Shown: piece by piece, positions 25,312 to 35,352 of the stretch
How the letters are laid out: the number at the start of each line of letters is the position of its first letter
How positions within the stretch are numbered: position 1 is the first letter of the stretch
Source: Brachybacterium sp. FME24
GTDB lineage: Bacteria > Actinomycetota > Actinomycetes > Actinomycetales > Dermabacteraceae
Direction: 5' to 3'
Assembly (NCBI RefSeq): GCF_014897705.1
Contig: NZ_JABUXV010000003.1
Location: 62,001 to 126,000, forward strand
DNA length: 64,000 nucleotides
Position numbers and translations under genes: made by a program
Notes under the pieces: generated by a model
The model's input: the letters and a program-made list of their open reading frames with translations, nothing else
Told to the model about the DNA's origin: nothing
Databases searched by the model: none

Positions 25312-26889
25312 ATGTCCACCACCGACCAGACCCCCGCCGTTCCCGGCGCCGGGGAGCCCGCTCACGACCCTCGCCTGGATCGGCCCTGGCCGGCTCTGTG
25401 GTCGATCGTCCTGGGGTTCTTCATGATTCTCGTGGACACGACCATCGTCACCGTCGCCATCCCCCGCATGCAGGCGGACCTCGGCACCGACCTGGCATCT
25501 CTGCTGTGGGTCACCAGTGCCTACCTGCTCGCCTATGCAGTGCCGCTGCTGATCACCGGACGCCTGGGTGACCGTTTCGGTATGAAGACCATGTACATGG
25601 CGGGCCTGGCGGTCTTCACGGCCTCGAGCCTGTGGTGCGGGCTGGCTGGCAGCGTCGAGATGCTCATCATCGCCCGCATCGTGCAGGGACTGGGCGCGGG
25701 CATGATGACTCCGCAGACCATGTCGATGATCACGCGCATGTTCGCACCGAAGGATCGCGGCCAGGCGATGGCCCTGTGGGGCGCGACCGCCGGGGTGGCC
25801 ACTCTCGTGGGCCCGATCGCCGGCGGCCTGCTCGTGGACGGCCCCGGGTGGGAGTGGATCTTCTTCGTGAACATCCCCGTCGGCGTGATCGGCCTGGCAT
25901 TGGCCTGGAAGAACGTGCCCCGGTTCTCCCGGCGCGCCCACTCCTTCGACTGGCTGGGGGTGATGCTCTCGGCCGTGGGCCTTTTCCTGCTGGTGTTCGG
26001 AATCCAGGAGGGCAACACCTACAACTGGGGCACGGTCACCGACTCGCTCCAGATCGGCCCGATCGACACCCACGTGCCGATCAGTGTGCCTGGCCTGATC
26101 ATCGCCGGAGCACTCATCTTGAGTGCCTTCGTGGTGTGGCAGGCGAAGAACCGGCGCGAGCCGCTGGTGCCGCTGTCGCTGTTCCGCGACCGCAATTTCT
26201 CGGTGGCGAACATCGCGATCGCGATGATGGGCGCGACCGTGATGGCTCTGTCCTTCCCGATCACCCTGTACTTCCAGAGGGTCCTGAGCATGTCCCCCAC
26301 CCAGGCGGCGCTGATGACAGTGCCGATGGCGCTGGTCTCCCTGGGCCTTGCCCCGCTCGTCGGGAAGTGGATGGTCACATACAACCCGCGCTGGATGGCC
26401 GTGGGCGGCTTCGTCTCGCTCGCGACCGGCCTGTTCTGGCTCAGCCGCCTCATGATGCCGGACGCGTCGATCGTGCTGCTCCTGCTGCCTTTCGTGCTGG
26501 TGGGCCTGGGCAATGCGCTGATCTGGGGGCCACTGTCGCTGACGGCGACGCGCAATCTCCCGCCGTCCCGGGCCGGCGCCGGATCCGGGGTGTACAACGA
26601 GACACGCCAGATCGGATCCGTGCTCGGCTCCGCCGCGATCGCGACGATCATGAACGACCGCATCGCCGCGCGGATCTCCGAGACGATCCACGAAGCGCCG
26701 GGCCCGATGGTGGGGTTCGGGGGTGAGCGCAGTGCGCCGGCGGACCTGCCCGAGATCCTCCACGCCCCCTTCGCCGTGGCCATGGCCGATGCGATGCTGC
26801 TGCCGGTACTGCTGTCCCTGGTCGGCGTCATCGCCGCCTTCTTCATCGGCAAGCCGGTGGACTCCGGGGCGTGGGCGAAGGACGCCTGA
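25312..26889 (+). CDS. DHA2-family drug:H+ antiporter (MFS)
   Basis: 525 residues with about 14 membrane helices, the DHA2 (EmrB/QacA) layout. Motif A is GRLGDRFGMKTMYMAG and the motif C region is GPIAGGLLVDGPGWEWIFFVNIPVG. It exports small hydrophobic compounds using the proton gradient. AAGG lies 7 bases before the ATG. It is downstream of the hydrolase with a 160-base gap, so the TetR upstream may control it too. A hairpin terminator follows its stop. Confidence 0.92.
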   Translation: MSTTDQTPAVPGAGEPAHDPRLDRPWPALWSIVLGFFMILVDTTIVTVAIPRMQADLGTDLASLLWVTSAYLLAYAVPLLITGRLGDRFGMKTMYMAGLAVFTASSLWCGLAGSVEMLIIARIVQGLGAGMMTPQTMSMITRMFAPKDRGQAMALWGATAGVATLVGPIAGGLLVDGPGWEWIFFVNIPVGVIGLALAWKNVPRFSRRAHSFDWLGVMLSAVGLFLLVFGIQEGNTYNWGTVTDSLQIGPIDTHVPISVPGLIIAGALILSAFVVWQAKNRREPLVPLSLFRDRNFSVANIAIAMMGATVMALSFPITLYFQRVLSMSPTQAALMTVPMALVSLGLAPLVGKWMVTYNPRWMAVGGFVSLATGLFWLSRLMMPDASIVLLLLPFVLVGLGNALIWGPLSLTATRNLPPSRAGAGSGVYNETRQIGSVLGSAAIATIMNDRIAARISETIHEAPGPMVGFGGERSAPADLPEILHAPFAVAMADAMLLPVLLSLVGVIAAFFIGKPVDSGAWAKDA

Positions 26890-26901
26890 GAACGAAAGGA
26901 C

Positions 26902-26928
26902 GGGGCCGCAGCACGATGCCGCAGCCCC
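26902..26928. terminator. hairpin between convergent MFS and TM2 genes
   Basis: GGGGC and GCCCC close a stem with inner GC and GCA/TGC pairs and a CGA loop; two mismatches interrupt it. It lies midway in the 92-base gap and could serve both strands. Confidence 0.5.
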
Positions 26929-26981
26929 GCCCTCATCGGATGACCGGCGGGGTCACTCGATTTCTCATCCGCCGTCGCTGA

Positions 26982-27971
26982 TCAGGGAAGAGCGACCTCT
27001 ATGGGGTCGTCGAAGGAGAGCCACGCCTGGTAGGACAGCGTGGTCACCTCTGTGCCCTCGGGGATGTCGTACACGACCACTCCCTGGAATGTGTTGCCCG
27101 GGTTGATGGTCTCGAACACCGCGTACTGGTCGGGGTAGGCCATGACCCCGTCGGTCGACTCGGCGAACTCGGTACCGTCGGCCCCGAGGAGCATCATCTC
27201 GCTCGACGTGAGATCGATTGCCTCATCGGAGTTGTTGGTGAAGGTGTAGCCGACCACGACGTACTCGCCCTGGGCATCGGAGGCGAGGTACTGGTCTCCG
27301 ATCTGCGACGTGCGCTCAACTTCGGTGATCTCCAGACCGAGCTCAGACTCTTCCACGGGTGCTTCCTCCTTCGGAGCCTCGTCCGCAGGAGCCTCTGCGG
27401 GTTCCTCCTCGACCGCGTCGTCAGCGGGAGCTTCGTCGCCGACAGCGCTCTCGGCGTCCTTTTCCCCATCGGCCGGCGCCGCGGCGACGACCTCTTCGGG
27501 CACGGGCGCCGCCGAGTCGACACCGACGGTCGCCCCATTGACAATGGCCACGATCAGGCCGAGCAGCAGGACGATCGGCGTGACGATGAACGCGACCTTC
27601 TTGTGCTTGTCATAGCCAGCGAGCCGCTGGCCCGACTTGTCCCGGCCTCCGGTGAATACGATGAGGAGAAGGTCCACGAGAGTCCAGATACCGGCGCCGC
27701 CGCAGGTGATCAGCTTGAGAATGCCCAGGCCGATAAAGCCTCGATAGAAGCGGTCCACGCCGAGGAACCCGAGGAACATCGCGAGCAGCCACGCCACGAC
27801 GAAGTCCTTCTGCGGGGCCGTCGGAGCTCCGTATCCGGGCATCATGCCCGGGCCTCCCGGCATGGACTGCTGCTGCGGGGCCCCGTAGGGCTGCCCCTGG
27901 CCCGGGGTGAACTGGCCGTCGCCGGGCTGAGGAGGAAGATCGCCGGAGGGCGGCGGGAGAGAGGAAGACAT
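26982..27971 (-). CDS. TM2-domain protein with extracytoplasmic DUF4352-like domain
   Basis: 329 residues: a cytoplasmic Pro/Gln/Gly-rich tail (1-54), a TM2 domain (55-110, with [20 protein letters not shown]), a third membrane helix (126-146), an acidic Ala/Glu/Pro stalk (155-210), and a C-terminal beta-sandwich like DUF4352 ([28 protein letters not shown]). Proteins with this domain are often surface or immunoprotective lipoproteins. The ribosome binding site AAGGAGCACC is strong. The stalk closely resembles that of the Ltp-repeat protein at 11591-12475. Confidence 0.82.
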   Translation of the reverse strand: MSSSLPPPSGDLPPQPGDGQFTPGQGQPYGAPQQQSMPGGPGMMPGYGAPTAPQKDFVVAWLLAMFLGFLGVDRFYRGFIGLGILKLITCGGAGIWTLVDLLLIVFTGGRDKSGQRLAGYDKHKKVAFIVTPIVLLLGLIVAIVNGATVGVDSAAPVPEEVVAAAPADGEKDAESAVGDEAPADDAVEEEPAEAPADEAPKEEAPVEESELGLEITEVERTSQIGDQYLASDAQGEYVVVGYTFTNNSDEAIDLTSSEMMLLGADGTEFAESTDGVMAYPDQYAVFETINPGNTFQGVVVYDIPEGTEVTTLSYQAWLSFDDPIEVALP

Positions 27972-28244
27972 GGTGCTCCTTCAGGATTTTTGCGCGCGAA
28001 TGCGCCTGACCAGCGAAAAAGGGCGGGATCAGCGGGTCGTTCCGAAGCGCACAGGATCTTGCCGCGCCGATCTGATGGAAGATTAAGCTATCCGTCAGAC
28101 AGTCGACGCCACCTGTCCGGAAAAACGGCGAACTGCCCTCCATGGATCTTGATCCACCAGGCGTTTCACACCACGCGAGGGCTTCTTAGTGCCGGACATC
28201 ACGTCCGCACCCAGGGGCCCGGAGTACAGGACCCCCTGCTACGC
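27972..28244. other. divergent promoter region without a gene
   Basis: This A/T-richer stretch separates the TM2 gene from the TetR operator. TAATCT on the minus strand at about 28083-28088 is a possible -10 box for the TM2 gene. No supported coding frame is present. Confidence 0.35.
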
Positions 28245-28269
28245 TGAACGCGTTCACTGAACCTGTTCA
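28245..28269. promoter_or_regulatory. two tandem TetR-type palindromes
   Basis: TGAACGCGTTCA (28245-28256) is a perfect 12-base palindrome. One base later TGAACCTGTTCA (28258-28269) repeats the outer half-sites TGAAC and GTTCA. A TACGCT box at 28240-28245 overlaps the first copy. The pair lies 20 bases before the TetR ATG and is its likely autoregulatory operator. Confidence 0.72.
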
Positions 28270-28288
28270 CCCGAGAGGGGTGCCCACG

Positions 28289-28891
28289 ATGAGTCGCGAA
28301 GAACTCCGTCGTGCCACACAGTCCCGGGTCCTCGCCGCAGCGGATCGACTCTTCACCGAGCAGGGATTCGCGGTCACCACCATCCGCGATATCGCCACCG
28401 AGGGCGGCGTCAGCGTCGGCACCGTGATCGCCGTCGGAGACAAGGACGCCTTGCTGGTCCGGGTTTTCGACGGCCTAATCGCGGCCCACCAGCACCAAGG
28501 CTCTTCAGCTCCTGCAGCGCCGACGCCATCGGAAACTGCTGCGGATCACGCGCAGCAGATCCTCGCCCTCGTGGACCCCTTCATCCAGCTGTTCACCGAG
28601 CGCGCCGAGCTCGCGCGCGCCTACGCCGCGATCCTGGTCCGGGCGCGCCATTCGTCCACGCTGTTCACCCAGCTTGCGGGGGAGCTCATCGACGAGATCG
28701 AGCAGGTTCTCCTGCGTAGCGGAGTCCGCAGCGCCGACGACGCCGCCCCCGCCGCCCGGTCGATCTACTTCGCCTACGTCGGCGTGCTGTTCAGCTGGGC
28801 CGCCCGTGCAGACGCCGAGCCGCACGAGCTCCCCGAGACGTTGCTGCCCGTGTTCGCCGCCTTCTTCCACACCCCGGAGCCCTCATGCTGA
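28289..28891 (+). CDS. TetR-family regulator
   Basis: A 200-residue repressor. The N-terminal HTH is TTIRDIATEGGVSVGTVIAVGDKDALL (about residues 29-55), where the usual aromatic HYFxxKxxLL is altered to VIAVGDKDALL. The C-terminal ligand-binding bundle is otherwise normal. GAGAGGGG precedes ATG 28289; GTG 28280 is an alternative. Tandem palindromes lie just upstream. Its stop overlaps the start of the DoxX gene, so the two are co-expressed. Confidence 0.87.
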   Translation: MSREELRRATQSRVLAAADRLFTEQGFAVTTIRDIATEGGVSVGTVIAVGDKDALLVRVFDGLIAAHQHQGSSAPAAPTPSETAADHAQQILALVDPFIQLFTERAELARAYAAILVRARHSSTLFTQLAGELIDEIEQVLLRSGVRSADDAAPAARSIYFAYVGVLFSWAARADAEPHELPETLLPVFAAFFHTPEPSC

Positions 28892-29247
28892 TCCTCGACC
28901 CCACCCTATGGTGGCCCCTGGCCCTGCTGGCCCTGGCTCTGTCCGTCGATGCCGCGCTGTCCCTGCGCCCGCCCGCCTTCATCCGCGACTGCCTGGACGG
29001 CGTCCGATTCCCGCGACAGTGGTGGTGGGTGCTGATCGTCGTCAAGACGCTCGCGGCCGCGGGCCTGCTCGTCGGCATCTGGGTGCCCGGCGTCGCCGTC
29101 GCCGCGAACGTGGGGGTGGTGGCCTACTTCGGCTGTGCGGTGGTGGCACACCTGCGTGCCCGATTCTTCGGCTCGGCGTTCTGGGTCAACTGCCTGGGGA
29201 TGCTGGCGCTGTCGCTCGCGGTGCTGCTGGTGACGCTCGCCGTCTGA
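28885..29247 (+). CDS. DoxX-like membrane protein
   Basis: 120 residues with four membrane helices (LALLALALSVDAALSL, VLIVVKTLAAAGLLVGIWVPG, VAANVGVVAYFGCAVVAHL, GMLALSLAVLLVTLAV), the DoxX-like pattern. It overlaps the TetR gene by 7 bases and is probably repressed by it. DoxX-like proteins are tied to redox or thiol stress membrane complexes; this one's role is unknown. Confidence 0.8.
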   Translation: MLILDPTLWWPLALLALALSVDAALSLRPPAFIRDCLDGVRFPRQWWWVLIVVKTLAAAGLLVGIWVPGVAVAANVGVVAYFGCAVVAHLRARFFGSAFWVNCLGMLALSLAVLLVTLAV

Positions 29248-29261
29248 ACGACTTCAGACGG
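29240..29261. terminator. bidirectional hairpin holding both stop codons of converging genes
   Basis: CCGTCTGAA and TTCAGACGG are perfect 9-base arms around a 4-base loop. The left arm contains the TGA of the DoxX gene and the right arm the stop of the Fic gene on the other strand, so one hairpin serves both. Confidence 0.65.
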
Positions 29262-30489
29262 TCCGCCGGTGCATCCGTGCCCGGATCCGCCGGTCGAGGT
29301 CCTCGAGCTCATCGACGACGTCCGCCACGACCCAGATCCGATCGCGCTTGCGTCCGGTGACCTCACGGAGGATCTCGAACGTCTCGAGCCTCTCCAGCGC
29401 GGTGTAGGCCGCCGAGGTCGACCCGCCGCTGAGCTCGACTGCTTCCTCGGCGGTGAGCGTCGGATGCTCGAAGAGCGCGTCCAGCAGATGTGAGGTCGCC
29501 GAGCCCCGTCGGCCGCCCGCTTCCTCCCGCCATAACTCCGGCATGGCCCGGAGCCGCACGAAGGACGTGACCGACTCGTCTGCCGCAGCGGATGCCGTCC
29601 GGCACAGCACATCGAAAAGGGGGCCGACGTCCCCCTCGCGATAACTGCCGAGCGCTGCGAAGTACTGGTCCCTCACCGCATACAGACCACTCGCCACGGG
29701 CACTGCGGCATTCGAGGTTGCCCCGCGGCGTTGGAGTACCGCACCGATCAACGCCCGCCCGATGCGGCCGTTCCCGTCCGTGAACGGGTGGATGGACTCG
29801 AATTGGGCATGGGCGACGGTCGCCTGCACGAGCAGCGGCACGTCGTCTCGATTCACGAACTCCTCGAGATCCTCGAGGAGCCCCTTCACGAGGCCGGGCG
29901 GCGGCGGTACGAACAGCGCGTCGCGCGGCGAGAACGCGCTTCCGCCGATCCAGTTCTGGTCCTCGCGAACTGTTCCTGCCCACTGCCTGTCGCCCAGGTG
30001 CTCGTCGTTCTCCATCAGGCGACGATGTGCGGTACGCAGATTCTCCAGGGTGATGACGCGATCCGCGCCGACGGTGCGCAGAAGGTCCTGCAAGGACCGC
30101 GACGCCGCGACCATGCTCAGCGCGCTCGCGTTCGCCCGGCTTCCCGCGATTGCTCGCGCGAGATCCTCGCCGCTCGCCTCCAGGTGCTCGATGCGCGAGG
30201 AGGCCACCGACTCGCTGCGGATCATGAAACGCGCCAAGGCCGACGACCCGGGGCCGGCCGCGCCGTCCGCACGGGCGATCCTCTGCACGGCCTCCTCCCC
30301 CTGCGCGGCCATCTCGGCGCTCAACCCCACCGTCGACGCGGCGATCTGCGGAGGGATCTGCGTGGTGACGGCGTCCATCATCCGATCCGCTCGGGTACCG
30401 GCACGAGCCTTCTGCCGCCAGGGGCGGACCTCTGCATGATGGGGCGGAATTCGCCCAGGATCCGACGGTGACTGCACGTCATTGATCAT
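29254..30489 (-). CDS. Fic-domain AMPylase with C-terminal winged helix
   Basis: 411 residues. The Fic active-site motif HPFTDGNGRIGR is complete at about 234-245, so AMP transfer to a hydroxyl group is expected. An N-terminal inhibitory helix precedes it, SSRIEH at about 97-102, matching the class II S-x-x-x-E pattern but with His where Gly or Asn is usual. The C-terminal 80 residues form a winged helix-turn-helix (TLTAEEAVELSGGSTSAAYTAL). The ATG has AGGAGG 6 bases upstream. The inverted repeat at 30524-30555 may be its own operator. Confidence 0.9.
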   Translation of the reverse strand: MINDVQSPSDPGRIPPHHAEVRPWRQKARAGTRADRMMDAVTTQIPPQIAASTVGLSAEMAAQGEEAVQRIARADGAAGPGSSALARFMIRSESVASSRIEHLEASGEDLARAIAGSRANASALSMVAASRSLQDLLRTVGADRVITLENLRTAHRRLMENDEHLGDRQWAGTVREDQNWIGGSAFSPRDALFVPPPPGLVKGLLEDLEEFVNRDDVPLLVQATVAHAQFESIHPFTDGNGRIGRALIGAVLQRRGATSNAAVPVASGLYAVRDQYFAALGSYREGDVGPLFDVLCRTASAAADESVTSFVRLRAMPELWREEAGGRRGSATSHLLDALFEHPTLTAEEAVELSGGSTSAAYTALERLETFEILREVTGRKRDRIWVVADVVDELEDLDRRIRARMHRRTV

Positions 30490-30523
30490 CACGCACCTCC
30501 TCGAAGCGGGAACACGACTCTCG

Positions 30524-30555
30524 CTATTCCAGGTTACTCAGCTTACCTGGAATAG
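30524..30555. promoter_or_regulatory. perfect 11-base inverted repeat upstream of the Fic gene
   Basis: CTATTCCAGGT and ACCTGGAATAG are exact reverse complements separated by 10 bases. The site lies 35 bases before the Fic start, and its inner part contains TAACCT on the minus strand, a plausible -10 box. It looks like a dimeric repressor site. Confidence 0.75.
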
Positions 30556-30586
30556 TGGACGAGGTGTTCCCACTTACGGGTGACGG

Positions 30587-31273
30587 TCAGTGCGTGAGTG
30601 CGGTCCCCTCGAGGAGGGCATCGACGGCCGCATCGCTGCCGGCCATCTCGAGCTCCGAGAGATCGCCGGGCGCGACGCCGGCGAGGATGCAGGCCTTCCA
30701 GTCGGCGGTCGTCGCGGCCACCCGGGCATCAGCGGGGCCGGGGGCCGGGTTGGCTGGGTCACGCACGATCGTCGTCCCCTCAGCGCTGATCCGTGCGGCG
30801 TAGACGACCGGCTCCGACTCCTCGAGCCGGGAGTCGAGCAGGGATAGGGCCACCGTGATCGGCACCGTCGCACTCGCCACCGGGCGGGCATGGGCGCGCA
30901 TGGCCAGGACCAGGGTATCGGGACTCATGTCCGCCTCCCAGGGGAGCTGCGGGGAATCGACAGCCCATCGCGAGAGCGCGGTGTTCACCGCCTCGAGGCG
31001 CGAGCCCCACGGGGTGAGCTCGTAGACGTCCACACGGGCCGGTGCCGGCAGCGTGCGACGCACCGCGATACCGCGGGACTCGAGCTCCTGCAGACGTCGC
31101 GACAGCACCCCGGGACTGATGCCGAGGACGTCCCGCTGCAGGTCAGCAAATCTCTTGGGGCCCAATAGGAGCTCGCGCACCACGATCAAGGTCCAACGCT
31201 CGCCGAGGAGGTCGAGCGCGTGGGCGGAGGCGTACCCATCGTTGTACGAACCATAGGACCGTCGAATGCTCAT
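30587..31273 (-). CDS. HxlR-family winged-helix regulator with C-terminal sensor domain
   Basis: 228 residues. Residues 10-105 are an HxlR domain (ALDLLGERWTLIVVRELLLG, KRFADLQRDVLGISPGVLSRRLQELESRGI). Residues 120-228 form an extra domain with SCP2-like sterol-carrier flavour (ADWKACILAGVAPGDLSELEMAGSDAAVDALL), likely a ligand sensor. TAGTAT sits exactly 6 bases before the ATG, indicating a leaderless message. It diverges from the mycothiol-type gene and probably controls it. Confidence 0.85.
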   Translation of the reverse strand: MSIRRSYGSYNDGYASAHALDLLGERWTLIVVRELLLGPKRFADLQRDVLGISPGVLSRRLQELESRGIAVRRTLPAPARVDVYELTPWGSRLEAVNTALSRWAVDSPQLPWEADMSPDTLVLAMRAHARPVASATVPITVALSLLDSRLEESEPVVYAARISAEGTTIVRDPANPAPGPADARVAATTADWKACILAGVAPGDLSELEMAGSDAAVDALLEGTALTH

Positions 31274-31279
31274 GCCTCC

Positions 31280-31334
31280 ATACTACGACCATGACTACTT
31301 GACCACTACTACGCACTACTCTTATAGTAGCACT
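31280..31334. promoter_or_regulatory. overlapping divergent promoters with repeated ACTAC motifs
   Basis: Minus strand: TAGTAT at 31280-31285 serves the HxlR gene. Plus strand: TTGACC (31299-31304) and TATAGT (31323-31328), 18 bases apart, form a good sigma-70 type promoter for the gene at 31379. ACTAC recurs at 31282, 31294, 31305, 31308 and 31315, and CTACT pairs with AGTAG across CTTAT at 31316-31330. These are likely regulator contacts. Confidence 0.55.
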
Positions 31335-31378
31335 CACCACCAGGGCATGACGAAGCGAGAGTCTGTGAGGGTCCAGCG

Positions 31379-32011
31379 ATGACGTTGCCCACCGCCGAGG
31401 TCTGGAACCTCGTCCACGCCGAAAGGCGACACCTGGTGCACGATCTCGCACCCCTGCGGGGCGCGGACTGGAACACGGCATCGCTGTGCAAGAACTGGAC
31501 GGTCCACGACGTGCTCGCCCACCTCGTCGACACCGCACACATGAGCCGCCTCGCCTTCGTGGCGAGCATGGTCCGCGCCCGGGGCGACTTCCACCGCGCC
31601 AACGAGGCGGGCGTGCACCACCGCCGGCGCCAGGACCCGCTGCAGACCCTCGCGGACCTCCACGAGGCGAGCTCGCTGACCCGGACACCACCGGCGCATC
31701 GCGCCACCCGTCTGGTCGAGGCGATCGTCCACGGCGAGGACATCCGTCGGCCCCTGGGACTCCCGGGCGAGTACCCGCGCGCCGCGGTGCAGGCGGCGCT
31801 CGACCACCAGCTGCGCACCCCACTCTCCTTCGACGGCGGTCGTGAGCGGGCCGCGGGACTGCGCCTGGTCGACGTGGACGACGGGACGTCCTGGGGCGAG
31901 GGACCGGAGGTGCAGGGCGCGTCGATCGATCTGCTGCTGGCCGTCTCGGGCCGCTCGCTCGCGCCGCAGCTGCTGTCCGGACTCGGAGCAGCGGATCTGA
32001 CATCCCGCTGA
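31379..32011 (+). CDS. maleylpyruvate isomerase-family mycothiol-dependent protein
   Basis: 210 residues with a DinB-like four-helix N-terminal domain (ERRHLVHDLAPL, CKNWTVHDVLAHLVDTAHM, HGEDIRRPLG), in which three His residues (HDVLAH, VHGED) would bind a metal. This family uses mycothiol, the actinobacterial thiol, to isomerise or detoxify substrates. A GAGGG ribosome binding site and a clear promoter precede it. The divergent HxlR gene suggests induction by an electrophile or similar signal. Confidence 0.8.
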   Translation: MTLPTAEVWNLVHAERRHLVHDLAPLRGADWNTASLCKNWTVHDVLAHLVDTAHMSRLAFVASMVRARGDFHRANEAGVHHRRRQDPLQTLADLHEASSLTRTPPAHRATRLVEAIVHGEDIRRPLGLPGEYPRAAVQAALDHQLRTPLSFDGGRERAAGLRLVDVDDGTSWGEGPEVQGASIDLLLAVSGRSLAPQLLSGLGAADLTSR

Positions 32012-32232
32012 GACCGGAAGCTCGCCGACACCCGAGGTGAGGAGCGCCGCACCATGGCGCAAGGAGACGACGCAGCTGTGGGCTCTGGCGCACGACGGGC
32101 GCGCCTGACCGCCCTCACTCTGGTGGCCGAGTTCCGGGCCGTGCCTCGATGAGCTCGAGGGGTTGTGCCGGGGCGCCCTCCGGCGCCGTCCACATCACCT
32201 AGCTCGAGTCGCCGCCCTTCGGCGGCCGCGCC

Positions 32233-32238
32233 TACAGT
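32233..32238 (+). promoter_or_regulatory. leaderless -10 box of recQ
   Basis: TACAGT is followed by 7 bases and then the ATG of recQ, consistent with a one-base leader. No ribosome binding site is present, which supports this reading. It also argues against the in-frame upstream start at 32165. Confidence 0.5.
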
Positions 32239-32245
32239 GGCGACC

Positions 32246-34129
<1,884 letters not shown>

Positions 34130-34223
34130 GATCCCCCGGTCTCGATCCTGCATCGACCGCCGGTCCCGTGGACAGATCCGGATATTCTGGACGCATCCGT
34201 CAAAGATCACTCAGGAGCACCAG

Positions 34224-35318
34224 TTGTCGCAGCAGTTCGCCCCCATGCCCGATTACGGCGGCTCGATGCCGACACCTCCGCTCCAGACGCCCCCGAAGAA
34301 GAAGCGCACCGGCCTGATCATCGGTCTGATCGCCGGCGGCGTATTCGTACTGCTCGCGGTGCTGGTGGTGATCGCCCTGGTCATCTTCCTGGCGGTGCGC
34401 AACGGCGGCTCGGTCGCGGGCCCCTCCCCCGAAGAGAAGATGACGGCCGTGGTCACCGACTATATGGACGCGCTGGCCGCGGGTGACGGGGCCGGCGCCC
34501 TCGAGATCGAACAGCCGGAGCTCGAGTCCGCCTCCGCACAGCTCCCCGATGACGCGTACGCCGCCGCCCTCGAAGCGGCACCGGTCGTCGTCACCGCGAT
34601 CGCCGAGCCCGTCTACGACTCCGCCGATGAGAGCGAAGGTGCGGTCAGCGTTGACTACACCGTGGGCGGCGAGCCCATGCAGCACGAATTCACGCTGTTC
34701 AACTATTCCGACGACGACACCTGGTCGCTGATCGGACTGGGTGCCACAGCCAACGTGCCCGAGTCGCTGTCCGGCCTCGGCGTGACCATCAACGGCGCTG
34801 CGGTGGAGGACGAACAGCAGGTCTACCTCCTCCCGGGCGCCTACACCGTGGCAACGGAGCTCGAGAACTTCGCGCTGTCCAGCGAGGAGCCCTTGCTGGT
34901 CGCCAACGGCGAGGAGAGCCTCTCGTTCCCGGACCCGGTCCTGTCCGAGGACGGCCAGAACACGTTCCGCGGCGCTGTCCAGGAGGCCGTCGACGACTGC
35001 ATCGCCCAGACCACCCTCGAGGCCGGATGCGGGATGCAGTCCGTTCCCGCGGAGTCCTCCGACGGCTGGACTGTCACGGAGGACACCGTGAAGCGGACGA
35101 TGTCCGAGGACACCCAGCGCACCATCGACACCATGGAGGGCACCCCCAGTTACGACGAGCCCACCTACGTCGAAGGGGACTCGATCGGCTCCCTGGACAC
35201 CACCATGGAGTGCACCAAGAACGGGCAGAACGGCATCTGCGAGATTTGGCTCGGCGGCGGCATGAGCATCCCGAACGTGGACATGGCCGATCCTGAGCTG
35301 CCGGTGACCTGGAGCTGA
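34224..35318 (+). CDS. single-pass membrane protein with DUF4878-like exterior domains
   Basis: 364 residues. A cytoplasmic Pro/Gln-rich tail ends in PPKKKR, one strong membrane helix follows (28-52, TGLIIGLIAGGVFVLLAVLV), then an extracytoplasmic acidic region. Residues about 65-160 resemble the NTF2-like DUF4878 fold (EEKMTAVVTDYMDALAAGD), and the rest holds two Cys pairs (DDCIAQ, AGCGMQ, MECTKN, GICEIW). I choose TTG 34224 because AGGAGC precedes it and the tail then matches sister proteins. TATTCT at 34183-34188 is a possible -10 box. The function is unknown. Confidence 0.7.
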   Translation: MSQQFAPMPDYGGSMPTPPLQTPPKKKRTGLIIGLIAGGVFVLLAVLVVIALVIFLAVRNGGSVAGPSPEEKMTAVVTDYMDALAAGDGAGALEIEQPELESASAQLPDDAYAAALEAAPVVVTAIAEPVYDSADESEGAVSVDYTVGGEPMQHEFTLFNYSDDDTWSLIGLGATANVPESLSGLGVTINGAAVEDEQQVYLLPGAYTVATELENFALSSEEPLLVANGEESLSFPDPVLSEDGQNTFRGAVQEAVDDCIAQTTLEAGCGMQSVPAESSDGWTVTEDTVKRTMSEDTQRTIDTMEGTPSYDEPTYVEGDSIGSLDTTMECTKNGQNGICEIWLGGGMSIPNVDMADPELPVTWS

Positions 35319-35352
35319 ACCGCCTGTCCGACCCGTGACGGACACTGGTCCC

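Noticed and set aside
29254..30489. Fic protein as the toxin of a toxin-antitoxin pair
   Set aside because: No small antitoxin gene is adjacent, and the inhibitory helix is within the same chain, which points to a self-controlled class II Fic enzyme.
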